Part shown: piece by piece, positions 7,147 through 16,416 of the stretch
Numbering within the stretch: the first letter of the stretch is position 1
How the letters are laid out: each line of letters begins with the position of its first letter
Origin: DATJHM01 sp035493895
Lineage (GTDB): Bacteria; Chloroflexota; Ktedonobacteria; Ktedonobacterales; Ktedonobacteraceae
NCBI GenBank assembly: GCA_035493895.1
Contig: DATJHM010000220.1
Coordinates: 1 to 22,979 of the forward strand
DNA: 22,979 nucleotides
Direction of reading: 5' to 3'
Position numbers and translations under genes: made by a program
Notes under the pieces: model-generated
Databases searched by the model: none
Seen by the model: the letters and a program-made list of their open reading frames with translations, nothing else
What the model was told of the DNA's origin: nothing

Positions 7147-7611
7147 TCAGGCATGAACCAGAGACTGGCGCAAGGGTCCGAGCACCTCATTGGGCACACG
7201 CTCAAACTGATAATCCTGACTATAGCTCGGCAGGCGCAAAGTGATCGTCATTGCCCCGCATCAATAAAGGCCTGCAACTTATCGACGCACTGCTGAGGCG
7301 TGCCAAGGGCCACCCAGTTTTCCAGATGAGCACGGCTATAGTCGGTCGTATAGTAGATGTCGAGGAAGCGTTTGCTCTCCTGAAACGCAGCTTCGTAATC
7401 CTCGTTCACATTGATATTATAGTAGAGAGCGACCTCGAAATCGGGACCAGGTTCGCGCCCCTCCTCGCGAGCATACTGGCGAATGGTCTCCAGATTTTTC
7501 GCCAGCGACTTCAGCCAATGCCAGCATCTCCTCCACCGTCGTAGCACCGGTCACAACGCCACGATTAGGAAGCGTCAGACCAAATTGAGGTATGCGTTGT
7601 TGTGTCATCAT
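7147..7611 (-). pseudogene. Luciferase-like (LLM class) flavin-dependent monooxygenase, degraded
   Basis: The N-terminus (ATG at 7608/7611; IPQFGLTLPNRGVVTGATTVEEML) and the C-terminal half (LETIRQYAREEGREPG, NINVNEDYEAAFQESKRF, WVALGTPQQCVDKLQ) are clear LLM-family stretches. They are in different frames and joined near 7497-7511, where some 170-200 central residues of the usual 300-plus are missing. A second frameshift lies at the CCCC run 7254-7257: reading on in the next frame gives MTITLRLPSYSQDYQFERV and a proper stop at 7147. With two independent lesions, and the loss of most of the barrel including the flavin site, no function is expected. The first ATG directly follows the livF stop (TAGATGATG), so the intact ancestor was coupled to the liv operon. 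Confidence 0.85.
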
Positions 7612-8391
7612 CTACTCTCTTTCAGCAGTTGTACGCTGGCCCAGATAGGCCTCGCGAATAGCAGGATTATCCAGCAGCGATTGTGCCGGACCCTCCAGAA
7701 CAAGGCGACCGCTTTGCAGAACGTAGCCCCGGGTCGCAATCGAAAGCGCCAGTTCGGCATTCTGCTCCACCATAAAAATGGTCACGCCCATACGGTTAAT
7801 CTCCGCGATCGTATCCAGCACTCGTTCCACAAAGATCGGGGCCAGGCCCATCGTCGGCTCGTCCATACAGATCAGGCGTGGATTGCTCATCAAAGCGCGG
7901 GCGAAGGCCAGCATCTGCTGCTCGCCGCCGCTCAGAGTCCCCGCATGCTGCCGTCGTCGTTCCGCCAGACGCGGGAAGAGCGCATACATACGCTGAATAT
8001 CCTGCTGAATGGCAGCCTTGCCACGACGCAGGTACGCACCCACGTACAGATTTTCTTCAACGGTCATCTCATGAAAAACACGGCGCGCTTCAGGAACAGA
8101 AGCGACCCCCTGCTTGATAATGTCAGGTGTGTGCAGACGAGCCGTCGATTTGCCCCTGAGCAGGACTGTGCCCGCACGAGGTCGCAACAAGCCTAGAATG
8201 ATCTTCATCGTCGTCGATTTGCCGGAGGCATTGCCGCCCAGCAGGCAAACAATTTCGCCCTCATCGACATGCAAAGAAACATGATCCAGCGCCTGCGCCG
8301 CACCGTAGAAGACATCGACCGCCTGTAATTCAAGAAGATGTTGAGAGACAGGAAACTGTCCCCCGGCATCGTTTGTAGCGATTTGAGTCAA
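7612..8391 (-). CDS. livF: Branched-chain amino acid-type ABC transporter ATP-binding protein LivF
   Basis: 259 residues from a TTG at 8391. AAAGGAGG lies 9 nt upstream, and the open frame beyond it runs through an inverted repeat and has no family similarity. Family motifs in order are Walker A GGNASGKST (52-60), Q-loop region SVPEARRVF, signature LSGGEQQMLAFARAL (153-167), Walker B LICMDEPTMGLAP (173-185) and the LivF-typical MVEQN in place of the switch His. It powers import together with LivG and the fused LivH-LivM permease at the cytoplasmic face. The stop codon abuts the start of the LLM pseudogene. Confidence 0.92.
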   Translation of the reverse strand: MTQIATNDAGGQFPVSQHLLELQAVDVFYGAAQALDHVSLHVDEGEIVCLLGGNASGKSTTMKIILGLLRPRAGTVLLRGKSTARLHTPDIIKQGVASVPEARRVFHEMTVEENLYVGAYLRRGKAAIQQDIQRMYALFPRLAERRRQHAGTLSGGEQQMLAFARALMSNPRLICMDEPTMGLAPIFVERVLDTIAEINRMGVTIFMVEQNAELALSIATRGYVLQSGRLVLEGPAQSLLDNPAIREAYLGQRTTAERE

Positions 8392-8455
8392 AGAACCGTT
8401 CCTCCTTTCTATGTATACCTGGTCAGTGCCCAGATCCCCCACCCCTTGTAGAGTC

Positions 8456-8523
8456 GCTGCTTGTTTGCGACCGATGGCGACGACGAGGTAGAAGGTGGTC
8501 GCCCCCGGTCGCAAACAAGCAGC
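8456..8523. repeat. Long perfect inverted repeat between livG and livF
   Basis: Arms of 18 bp (8456-8473 and 8506-8523, GCTGCTTGTTTGCGACCG and its exact complement) enclose a second 6-bp helix (GGCGAC 8476-8481 with GTCGCC 8498-8503), giving 24 pairs interrupted by a 2x2 internal loop. It fills much of the 169-bp gap between two genes that are otherwise nearly always closely packed. No U-run follows on the transcribed strand. It could be a REP/MITE-like insertion, a 3' stabilising element for the upstream mRNA, or an attenuator. It ends 64 nt before the livF ribosome binding site region. Confidence 0.8.
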
Positions 8524-8560
8524 AATGTCACGGATTTGATCGGAGCCTCTACGGATGGAA

Positions 8561-9436
8561 TCACGGCGCTACGGGCGAACGGCGACGACCAAGATACGCC
8601 TCGATCACACGCTCATTCTGCTGAATCTCCTCAGGCGTGCCCTCAGCAATCAACTGACCACCATCCATGACCAGCACATGATCCGAGAGCTTCATCACCA
8701 GATCGAGCTTATGCTCAACCAGCAAAATCGTCTGGCCCTGAGCGTGCAGCTCCAGCAACTGCTCCAGCACCTCCGCAGTCTCAGTTGGATTCATGCCCGC
8801 CGTCGGCTCATCAAGCAAGAGCAATTGAGGGCGAAGAGCGAGGCTACGCGCAATCTCCGTGCGGCGACGATTGGCATAGGAAAGCGTAAAGGACATCTGC
8901 TGCTGACGTGGCTGCAAGCGTTCACCGAAACGAGCCAATTGCTGCTGAGCCTCAGTGAGAAGTCGCTGTTCTTCACGACGCACGGCAGGAGGTCGCACAA
9001 TGGCCATCACCGTTTCTGCCAGTAACGCGATCCAGCGCAGGCCAAAGATATGACGCAGGGAAGCAAAGGGACGGGCCGCCTCCAGATGCGTATGCAGGCC
9101 CACCAGGACATTATCGAGCACCGTCATATTGCCAAATACCCGGCCATTCTGGAATGTACGCGCAATGCCCAGTTCAGCAACCCGTTCGGGATTGAATCCG
9201 TTGATGCGCCGAGCGGCAAAAGTAATCTCGCCGCTCGTCGGGCGCAACAGGCCGCTGATCAGATTGATCGTCGTCGACTTGCCCGAACCATTGGGACCGA
9301 TCAAGCTCACTGTCTGGCCTTTCTTGATGCTGAACGAAAGACCATCGACCGCACGAACTGCTCGAAAGGTCTTCACCAGATCGTGCACCTCAAGCAAAGG
9401 AGCGAACTCAGCAGGAGCCGTAAACAATTGACTCAT
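8561..9436 (-). CDS. livG: Branched-chain amino acid-type ABC transporter ATP-binding protein LivG
   Basis: 291 residues. The ATG overlaps the permease stop by 4 nt (ATGA), indicating translational coupling. Motifs are Walker A GPNGSGKST (47-55), ARTFQNGRVF around 92-101 (Q-loop), signature LSYANRRRTEIARSLA (185-200), Walker B LLLLDEPTAGMNP (205-217) and switch His in VEHKLDLV (242). The signature reads LSYAN rather than LSGGQ, a variant with Ala at the usual Gly, which I believe is seen in other LivG proteins. An insertion of roughly 40 residues around 120-160 (RHIFGLRWIALLAETVMAIVRPP), also normal for LivG, probably contacts the membrane domain. The C-terminal AYLGR ending is typical. Confidence 0.93.
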   Translation of the reverse strand: MSQLFTAPAEFAPLLEVHDLVKTFRAVRAVDGLSFSIKKGQTVSLIGPNGSGKSTTINLISGLLRPTSGEITFAARRINGFNPERVAELGIARTFQNGRVFGNMTVLDNVLVGLHTHLEAARPFASLRHIFGLRWIALLAETVMAIVRPPAVRREEQRLLTEAQQQLARFGERLQPRQQQMSFTLSYANRRRTEIARSLALRPQLLLLDEPTAGMNPTETAEVLEQLLELHAQGQTILLVEHKLDLVMKLSDHVLVMDGGQLIAEGTPEEIQQNERVIEAYLGRRRSPVAP

Positions 9437-11244
9437 TGTCTCCCCCAGATGCCCTGCGGACGGAAGCGTATCAGCAAGAGCAGCAGGATGCCGTAGCCAA
9501 GATAGCGTACGTCTTGCAGCGGGCGGAACAACTCGGGTGTACCAACCAGGATCAGCGCACCAAGGACAACACCAAAGGAACTTCCCATGCCACCCAGCAC
9601 CACGATCGTGAGCGCCAGCGTCGAAATCGTGAAATCAAAAATATCAGGACTGATGTAGGTATACTGATGGGCGAGCAAGCTGCCAGCCAGACCAGCAATT
9701 GCCCCGCCGAGCGCAAAGACGAGCGATTTATAATCGACCAGCGGCACCCCCGCAGCTTGAGCGGCAACCTCATCCTCGCGGATCGCATACCACGCCCGGC
9801 CAAGATGCGAGCGTTGCAGGCGATTCACCAGCGCAATCACCAGCAATAAAACGACCAGGCAGAGAAGATAAAAACCAGTCGGCGTATCGAGCGTCAGGCC
9901 GAACAAGCGCGGCGCGGGAATATTGCTTATCCCTAGAGGTCCGTAGGTCAGCCAGTCAAAGCTCAACAGAGCCGCCGCAATCATCGCGCCTGTGCCAAGC
10001 GTTGCAATCGCGACATAATGTCCGCGCAATTTCAGCACCGGCCCCATGATCAGAATGCTGATAAAAGCTGCGACCACGCCTGCTACCGGGAACGCCAGCC
10101 AGAACGACCAGCCGTGGTCTCGCGTCAAGAGAGCAGAGACGTAGGCCCCGATCGCGAACGGACCGGCCTGCCCGATCGAGATCTGTCCGGCCGTGCCAGC
10201 GATCAGCGTCAGAGAGAGGGCCAGGATTGCAAAGATCGCCACCAGTGTCCCAATTTGTGTAAAATAGTCATTGCCGAGCAAAGGGAGTGCCAGGGCCAGC
10301 ACGATAAGCACGATACTCTGCCACCTTTTGAGCAACAGGCGTTTGCCATTGCCAAAAAACGTCCCGGTCAGCGGTTCATGAGAGATCGGATTGAACGTTC
10401 CCAGCAGGCCGCCCGGGCGGAACCAGAGAATGCCCAGCAGAACAGCGAACGTGATAAACTCGCGAACCGAATCCCCGAACCAGGTTACGCCAAACGCCTC
10501 CGCAATCCCCAGCAGCAAACCGCCAAGGACAGCACCCGGCAAGCTTCCCAGGCCACCCAGCGTCGCAGCCGCGAAGCCCTCCAGACCAGCGGTGAAGCCA
10601 TTGATAGGCGAGACATTGCTGTAGTACATCCCCACCAGTACGCCAGCAATGCCCCCAAGAGCTGAGGCAATCGCAAACGTCAGACCCTGGATCGTCCCGA
10701 CAGAAATCCCCATTTGTCTGGCGGCATCACGATCCTGAGCCGTAGCGCGAATAGCCCAGCCAGGACGAGTATATTTCAGAAAAGCCCATAACAGCAGCAC
10801 ACTCAGCAGACTGACCGCGAAAATCGTCACATCGAGCGTCCCGATACGAATGCCGCCGAACTGAATATTATCCGTTGGCAACAGGCTCGGAAAACGCCGG
10901 GTATCGCTGCCGAAAATGAGCTGAGACGAATAGTCCAGGACCAGCGAGGCAGAGAGCGTCGAAAGCAGCGTCGCAATAGGAGGCTGACCGGCAAGAGGGC
11001 GCACACAAATGTACTCGAGCAGCACGCCCAGAAGAGCACAGATCACGATCGTACCCAGCAATGTCGCCCACAGCGGCCAGCCAAGTACCGCCACAAACCA
11101 CCAGCCGACCATAGAACCGATGGCAAAAATGGAGCCGTGAGCGAAGTTGACCAGATTTGCCACCCCAAAGATCAAGGACATACCAATGGCAATAAGCACG
11201 TAGCTATTGCCACTGATCAGGCCACTAATAAACACATCAATCAT
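9433..11244 (-). CDS. Fused LivH-LivM permease of a branched-chain amino acid-type ABC transporter
   Basis: 603 residues, about twice the usual length because both inner-membrane subunits are joined. Residues 1 to about 285 are LivH-like: IDVFISGLISGNSYVLIAIG, FGVANLVNFAHGSIFAIG, FAAATLGGLGSLPGAVLGGL, ending FRPGGLLG. A linker of about 20 residues (FNPISHEPLTGTFFGNGKR) leads to a LivM-like half: LSLTLIAGTAGQISIGQA, KLRGHYVAIATLGTG, LTIVVLGGMGSSFGVVLGA, ending LIRFRPQGIWG. Many hydrophobic segments are visible in each half. The ATG at 11244 has GTAGGA 6 nt upstream and lies 24 nt after the substrate-binding protein gene. Substrates of this class include branched-chain amino acids, amides, urea and aromatic acids; the sequence does not tell which. 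Confidence 0.92.
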   Translation of the reverse strand: MIDVFISGLISGNSYVLIAIGMSLIFGVANLVNFAHGSIFAIGSMVGWWFVAVLGWPLWATLLGTIVICALLGVLLEYICVRPLAGQPPIATLLSTLSASLVLDYSSQLIFGSDTRRFPSLLPTDNIQFGGIRIGTLDVTIFAVSLLSVLLLWAFLKYTRPGWAIRATAQDRDAARQMGISVGTIQGLTFAIASALGGIAGVLVGMYYSNVSPINGFTAGLEGFAAATLGGLGSLPGAVLGGLLLGIAEAFGVTWFGDSVREFITFAVLLGILWFRPGGLLGTFNPISHEPLTGTFFGNGKRLLLKRWQSIVLIVLALALPLLGNDYFTQIGTLVAIFAILALSLTLIAGTAGQISIGQAGPFAIGAYVSALLTRDHGWSFWLAFPVAGVVAAFISILIMGPVLKLRGHYVAIATLGTGAMIAAALLSFDWLTYGPLGISNIPAPRLFGLTLDTPTGFYLLCLVVLLLVIALVNRLQRSHLGRAWYAIREDEVAAQAAGVPLVDYKSLVFALGGAIAGLAGSLLAHQYTYISPDIFDFTISTLALTIVVLGGMGSSFGVVLGALILVGTPELFRPLQDVRYLGYGILLLLLIRFRPQGIWGRQ

Positions 11245-11268
11245 ACTGGTCCTACCAGCCTTCCATTG

Positions 11269-12420
11269 CTAGCCACTGTAGGGAACAAACTGTCCGTCGC
11301 GCACAACCAGTAAAGTCGTCTTGTACTGAGCCACGCGGCGATCAGAGCCAAATTTGAAGGGACCATACTGCAAGCTAGGAATATCCGTCCCATGCAAGAG
11401 CGCCTGCTGGATACCGACACGCGTTGCGCCCCCCTTTTGCACAGCCCAGATCAGGACATTCAACGCATCATAGGCTCCCTCCGCAAAACTATCCGGGATC
11501 TGCTTGTAGCGTTTCTGGTAGGTCTGGACAAAAGCCTGCACGTTCGGGCGTGGGTCATTGGGCAGGAACGTTGCAGGCAGATAGACGCCATTGGCAGCGT
11601 TGCCAGCCAGACTGATGAAGCGGGGCGAGAAGGCCGAGCTAGAGGCAATGATCGTCGCATCTATGCCGACATTTTTCGCCTGCTGTACGATCAATGCGGC
11701 GTCATTATAATAGGAGATGAGGGAGACAATATCGGGTTGGGCAGCACGCACCTCAAGCAGGATCGAGCGAAAATCTTTCTCCGTGCTGAGATAGCTCTTC
11801 TCCGCCACTACATCCGCGCCCAGCGCCTTTGCTTTATTGACATAAATACCTTCCGTCACATGGCCCCAGTCCGTATCGAGGTATAATACTGCCTGCTTAG
11901 ATTTCTTGAGCACACTCGTCGCCTGAGTCGCGAGATCGGCAGCCGAGATCGTCTGGGTTGAGGAAGTGCTGAACATAAAATCGCCGCCCAGCGTAAAATT
12001 GGGATGAGAGTTCGTAAAGCCGAACTGCACCATCTTTGCGCGTTCATAGATGGGAGAAGCGGCCATCGAAGCGGGACTCGCGAAATCGCCCAGTTCAGCC
12101 AGAATAGTCGGATCGTTGGCAAACTTCTGCGCTATAGGCACCGACTGTTTGGGATCGGCCTGAGAGTCCTCATAGTCCAGTTGCACCTTACGGCCATTGA
12201 TGCCCCCCTTCCCATTAATCTCATCTAAAACGATTGCAAAAGCATTTTTCCAGATAATTCCGTACTCCGCATTATCACCAGTAAAAGGGCCAGAAACGCC
12301 AAAAATAATCGGATCAGTCGAGGCGCTGGCTGTAGAAAATGGAGAGGGACCACAGCCAGCGAGAACCAGGCTTCCTACCGTAGCCGCCGCACCGAGTAAA
12401 AATTTCCGTCGTGTGGTCAT
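11269..12420 (-). CDS. Periplasmic-type substrate-binding lipoprotein of the liv ABC transporter (LivJ/LivK-like)
   Basis: 383 residues from the ATG at 12420, preceded by AAGGAGG at 5-6 nt; the longer frame upstream reads through the promoter. The signal peptide has a twin-arginine pattern (TTRRKFLLG, 2-10), a hydrophobic stretch and a lipobox LAGC with the lipidated Cys at 23, so a membrane-anchored exported lipoprotein is expected, possibly through Tat. The mature part is a type I periplasmic-binding fold: IIFGVSGPFTGDNAEYG near 38-54, INGRKVQLDYEDSQADP near 73-89, and EGAYDALNVLIWAV near 315-330. It captures the ligand for the permease encoded next. It is the first gene of the operon. Confidence 0.92.
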   Translation of the reverse strand: MTTRRKFLLGAAATVGSLVLAGCGPSPFSTASASTDPIIFGVSGPFTGDNAEYGIIWKNAFAIVLDEINGKGGINGRKVQLDYEDSQADPKQSVPIAQKFANDPTILAELGDFASPASMAASPIYERAKMVQFGFTNSHPNFTLGGDFMFSTSSTQTISAADLATQATSVLKKSKQAVLYLDTDWGHVTEGIYVNKAKALGADVVAEKSYLSTEKDFRSILLEVRAAQPDIVSLISYYNDAALIVQQAKNVGIDATIIASSSAFSPRFISLAGNAANGVYLPATFLPNDPRPNVQAFVQTYQKRYKQIPDSFAEGAYDALNVLIWAVQKGGATRVGIQQALLHGTDIPSLQYGPFKFGSDRRVAQYKTTLLVVRDGQFVPYSG

Positions 12421-12836
12421 CGAAACCTCCTTATTTGAGGCAAAGATAAAAACGTGTTTTACTTTGTTGATTTTGTTGATCAACTTTGTTGTTATAAAAG
12501 TAACTGACGAGGCACACATTTGTCAAGGGGAAAATAGCTATTCATAACAATTATGTATGATTTATATAACCATAAGGAATGTATAGTGGATGAGTTCGAT
12601 AGGTGCCAGTGATATTTCGACACAAGGAGCGATAGACTCATTTCTTTTCAGCGGTAAAGTTCAAGCATAGGCGGTAACCTTCTCAGATGTCGAAACGTGT
12701 TACTCGTGGGAAAAGGAATTCTCTAGAAAAGAGAGATTTCTTCGTCATATCGGCCAGCAGGTTGAAGACAAGCGATCTTTTTTGTATTGGCTTAACATAG
12801 GTTGATAACTGAACATCTGAAAGGTTGGGAGAACAC
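12421..12836. other. Divergent intergenic region between liv operon and chaperone locus
   Basis: 416 bp, AT-rich in its left half. It holds the liv promoter, then little recognisable from 12530 to 12780. TTTCGACA (12615-12622) and its complement TGTCGAAA (12688-12695) form a spaced inverted repeat, and a 5-bp hairpin lies at about 12721-12737. A weak promoter for hsp20 is possible at 12782-12809 (TTGTAT, 16 bp, GATAAC). I looked for a CIRCE element (TTAGCACTC dyad) and a HAIR element (CTTGAGT dyad) and found neither. No gene is supported. Confidence 0.5.
12465..12526 (-). promoter_or_regulatory. Promoter and leader repeats of the liv operon
   Basis: On the - strand TTGACA (12521-12526) is followed at 18 bp by TACTTT (12497-12502). 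Downstream of the expected start site lies a perfect palindrome GTTGATCAAC (12475-12484), flanked by further GTTG copies at 12466 and 12488, giving a TTTGTTG motif repeated at about 10-13 bp intervals. This could be an operator for a regulator that gates the operon. The -35 is strong, the -10 weak. Confidence 0.45.
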
Positions 12837-13574
12837 ATGATTACACGGTACGATCCCTTCCGCGAAGCCATGAGTCTTCGACGTGCGATGGATCAATTGT
12901 TTGAGCAGAGCATAGTGAACCCCGCTGGTTTACTGGCAGGAGCGGTAGGAGCGGTAGGAGCGCAAACGGCCCAGATGGATATCTGTGAGACGAGTACTGG
13001 CTATGAGATAGACGTGGCACTGCCAGGGGTGCGACCAGATGATATTGAACTAACGGTTGATCAAAACACCCTGACACTGCGAGGGCGTTACAGCCATCAG
13101 AACGAGCATCATGAGCAATCTCAGGGTCAGGTTAGGGGACAGCAGCAACCACAACAGTCTCAGGGACAACAACCTCCGCAGTCTCAGGGGCAGCAACCGC
13201 AGCAATCCCAGGGACAACAGCCCCCGCAATTTCAGGGGCAGCAACCGCAACAATCTCAAGGGCAGCAGCCTCAATTTCAGGGGCAACAACCGCCGCAATC
13301 TCAGATGCAGCAGAGGCTGCAGGGAGAATCCTGGCAGAGCAAAAGGCATCCACACATGGAAGGGCATAACTGGATCTTGCGGGAACTTCCTTCAGGCACA
13401 TTTGAGCGTACCATCACCTTGCCCAAGCCGATCGATCCCAACGGTATCCAGACAAACTTCGAGGACGGCATCCTGACCATCCAGGTACCCGTCAGCGAGG
13501 CCAGTCGTCCGCGAAGGATTAACATCACCGGGGCCCTTGGACAATCAAGGACCATTGAGGCTGGACAACGATAG
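12837..13574 (+). CDS. Hsp20 small heat-shock protein with Gln-rich tandem repeat insert
   Basis: 245 residues from the ATG at 12837 (GGGAGA 5 nt upstream). Small heat-shock proteins hold unfolding proteins in a refoldable state for DnaK/DnaJ. The alpha-crystallin domain starts near 44 (MDICETSTGYEIDVALPGV) and ends with NFEDGILTIQVPV near 207-219, the A-x-x-x-G-V-L-type motif. RINI (227-230) is the C-terminal I-x-I anchor. Between the strands LTLRGRY (79-85) and NWILRELPSGTFERTITLP (178-196), where bacterial relatives have some 15-20 residues, there are about 92, of which 94-160 are almost only Q, P, S and G in octads such as SQGQQPPQ. The protein is thus about 100 residues longer than usual. 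It is followed by grpE-dnaK-dnaJ on the same strand. Confidence 0.92.
   Translation: MITRYDPFREAMSLRRAMDQLFEQSIVNPAGLLAGAVGAVGAQTAQMDICETSTGYEIDVALPGVRPDDIELTVDQNTLTLRGRYSHQNEHHEQSQGQVRGQQQPQQSQGQQPPQSQGQQPQQSQGQQPPQFQGQQPQQSQGQQPQFQGQQPPQSQMQQRLQGESWQSKRHPHMEGHNWILRELPSGTFERTITLPKPIDPNGIQTNFEDGILTIQVPVSEASRPRRINITGALGQSRTIEAGQR
13116..13316 (+). repeat. 24-bp tandem repeat coding for Q/P-rich octapeptides inside hsp20
   Basis: Roughly seven imperfect 24-bp units encode SQGQQPPQ, SQGQQPQQ and FQGQQPQQ variants, plus a shortened 7-residue unit. Gln is written with both CAA and CAG, and unit-to-unit differences are mostly P/Q and S/F swaps. All changes keep the frame, which suggests growth by slippage or unequal crossing-over under selection for an open frame. 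Copy number is likely to vary between strains. Confidence 0.9.
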
Positions 13575-13818
13575 TGGAGGAAACGGCCTCATTTACGGAT
13601 GGCTGATGAGCGTGTGACAGCAAAGCAGCCCGAACACAGGAGCGCGATTGATATCGCACTCCTGAGTAGCAGGAATGCAATTCAAGAGTCAAATTTCAGC
13701 TTCCACCTCATCTCTGCGATACTTGTTGTGCGCGCCTCCTCCTTTTACCGGCATAATCATTTCTTGAATCATTCCTATTGAGCATGAAGCATACTTTTTT
13801 CAGAGGAGAGAAGACAGA
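13575..13818. other. Gap between hsp20 and grpE with a 23-bp imperfect palindrome
   Basis: 244 bp. GCACTCCTG (13656-13664), five bases, then CAGGAATGC (13670-13678) form a 9-bp dyad with one mismatch. No U-run follows, so it fits an operator or RNA structure better than a terminator. TTGAAT (from 13764) and CATACT further on could be a poor promoter for grpE, but spacing is about 20 bp. It is unclear whether hsp20 and grpE share a transcript. Confidence 0.4.
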
Positions 13819-14397
13819 ATGCAAGAACAAGGAGCGGAGAACAAAATCGTAGATGCACAACCGAGTGAAGAGAAAGAGCAGGATGCGCTCTCTCAATTGC
13901 AGCACCAGCTTGAAGAAGAACAGCACAAAACAGAAGAGTACCTGAACCTCTTGAAGAGAACGCAAGCGGACTTCGTAAACTATAAACGTCGGGCGGCCCA
14001 GGAGCAAGCCGAAGGGCGAACCATCGCACAGGGAGTCGTTATAGAATCCCTGCTCCCCGTACTGGACGATCTGAAACGCGCCCTCGAGTCAGCGCCAACC
14101 AAACTGGCCTCGAACTCCTGGGTAAAAGGCGTCACCCTGGCAGCCAGACGACTGACCACGACCCTGCAAGAGCTGGGGGTGCAACAACTCGGCGAAGTAG
14201 GAGAAGCATTTGATCCACGCAAGCACGAGGCCCTCATGACAGAAGCGCGTTCAGATAAGGCAGAGGGGACTATACTACAGGTATACCGACCGGGGTACAC
14301 CCTGAGAGAGAGAGTACTGCGTCCGGCTCAGGTTGTCGTGGCGACTGCGCCCGAGGAAACTGCACAGCCGCCATCCGAAGAAAAGAGAGAAGAATAG
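13819..14397 (+). CDS. grpE: Nucleotide exchange factor GrpE
   Basis: 192 residues, typical length. GrpE is a cytosolic dimer that opens the DnaK nucleotide cleft and releases ADP. Visible are the long acidic, Gln-rich N-terminal coiled coil (about 15-60), the YLNLLKRTQADFVNYKRR hinge region around 41-58, and the C-terminal beta-wing part VQQLGEVGEAFDPRKHEALMTE, VLQVYRPGYTLRERVLRPAQVVV (here TILQVY). AGAGGAGAG precedes the ATG at about 9 nt. The dnaK gene follows after 45 nt and is probably co-transcribed. Confidence 0.95.
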   Translation: MQEQGAENKIVDAQPSEEKEQDALSQLQHQLEEEQHKTEEYLNLLKRTQADFVNYKRRAAQEQAEGRTIAQGVVIESLLPVLDDLKRALESAPTKLASNSWVKGVTLAARRLTTTLQELGVQQLGEVGEAFDPRKHEALMTEARSDKAEGTILQVYRPGYTLRERVLRPAQVVVATAPEETAQPPSEEKREE

Positions 14398-14442
14398 GCA
14401 TGAGGGAGTAATGCCACATTTCTCGAAAGGAGAGATGGAGGA

Positions 14443-16332
<1,890 letters not shown>

Positions 16333-16342
16333 GATGAGCCAT

Positions 16343-16378
16343 TCCGCATGCAATGGTAAGGATGTCATTGCATGCGGA
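16343..16378 (+). other. Hairpin between dnaK and dnaJ
   Basis: TCCGCATGCAATG (16343-16355) pairs perfectly with CATTGCATGCGGA (16366-16378) around a 10-nt loop. It starts 10 nt after the dnaK stop and is followed about 15-30 nt later by T-rich DNA (TTATTTCGATTTTTAG). It could be a partial terminator or an mRNA-processing and stabilising site that keeps DnaK more abundant than DnaJ. Confidence 0.65.
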
Positions 16379-16416
16379 GGGTGCGCTGTTATTTCGATTT
16401 TTAGGGGGCAAGGACG

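Noticed and set aside
7483..8196. 237-codon + strand frame
   Set aside because: It is antisense to livF and the LLM remnant, both of which have clear family motifs. Its composition (many H, R, Q) is typical of a shadow frame.
10018..10665. 215-codon + strand frame
   Set aside because: Antisense to the fused permease; very rich in R, Q, E and D, as expected opposite membrane-protein codons.
12595..12836. CIRCE or HAIR heat-shock operator before hsp20
   Set aside because: Neither the TTAGCACTC/GAGTGCTAA nor the CTTGAGT/ACTCAAG dyad occurs here; only unrelated spaced repeats do.
13116..13316. Possible CRISPR array, because of evenly spaced repeats
   Set aside because: The units are directly adjacent with no spacers, and they encode an in-frame Gln-rich peptide within hsp20.
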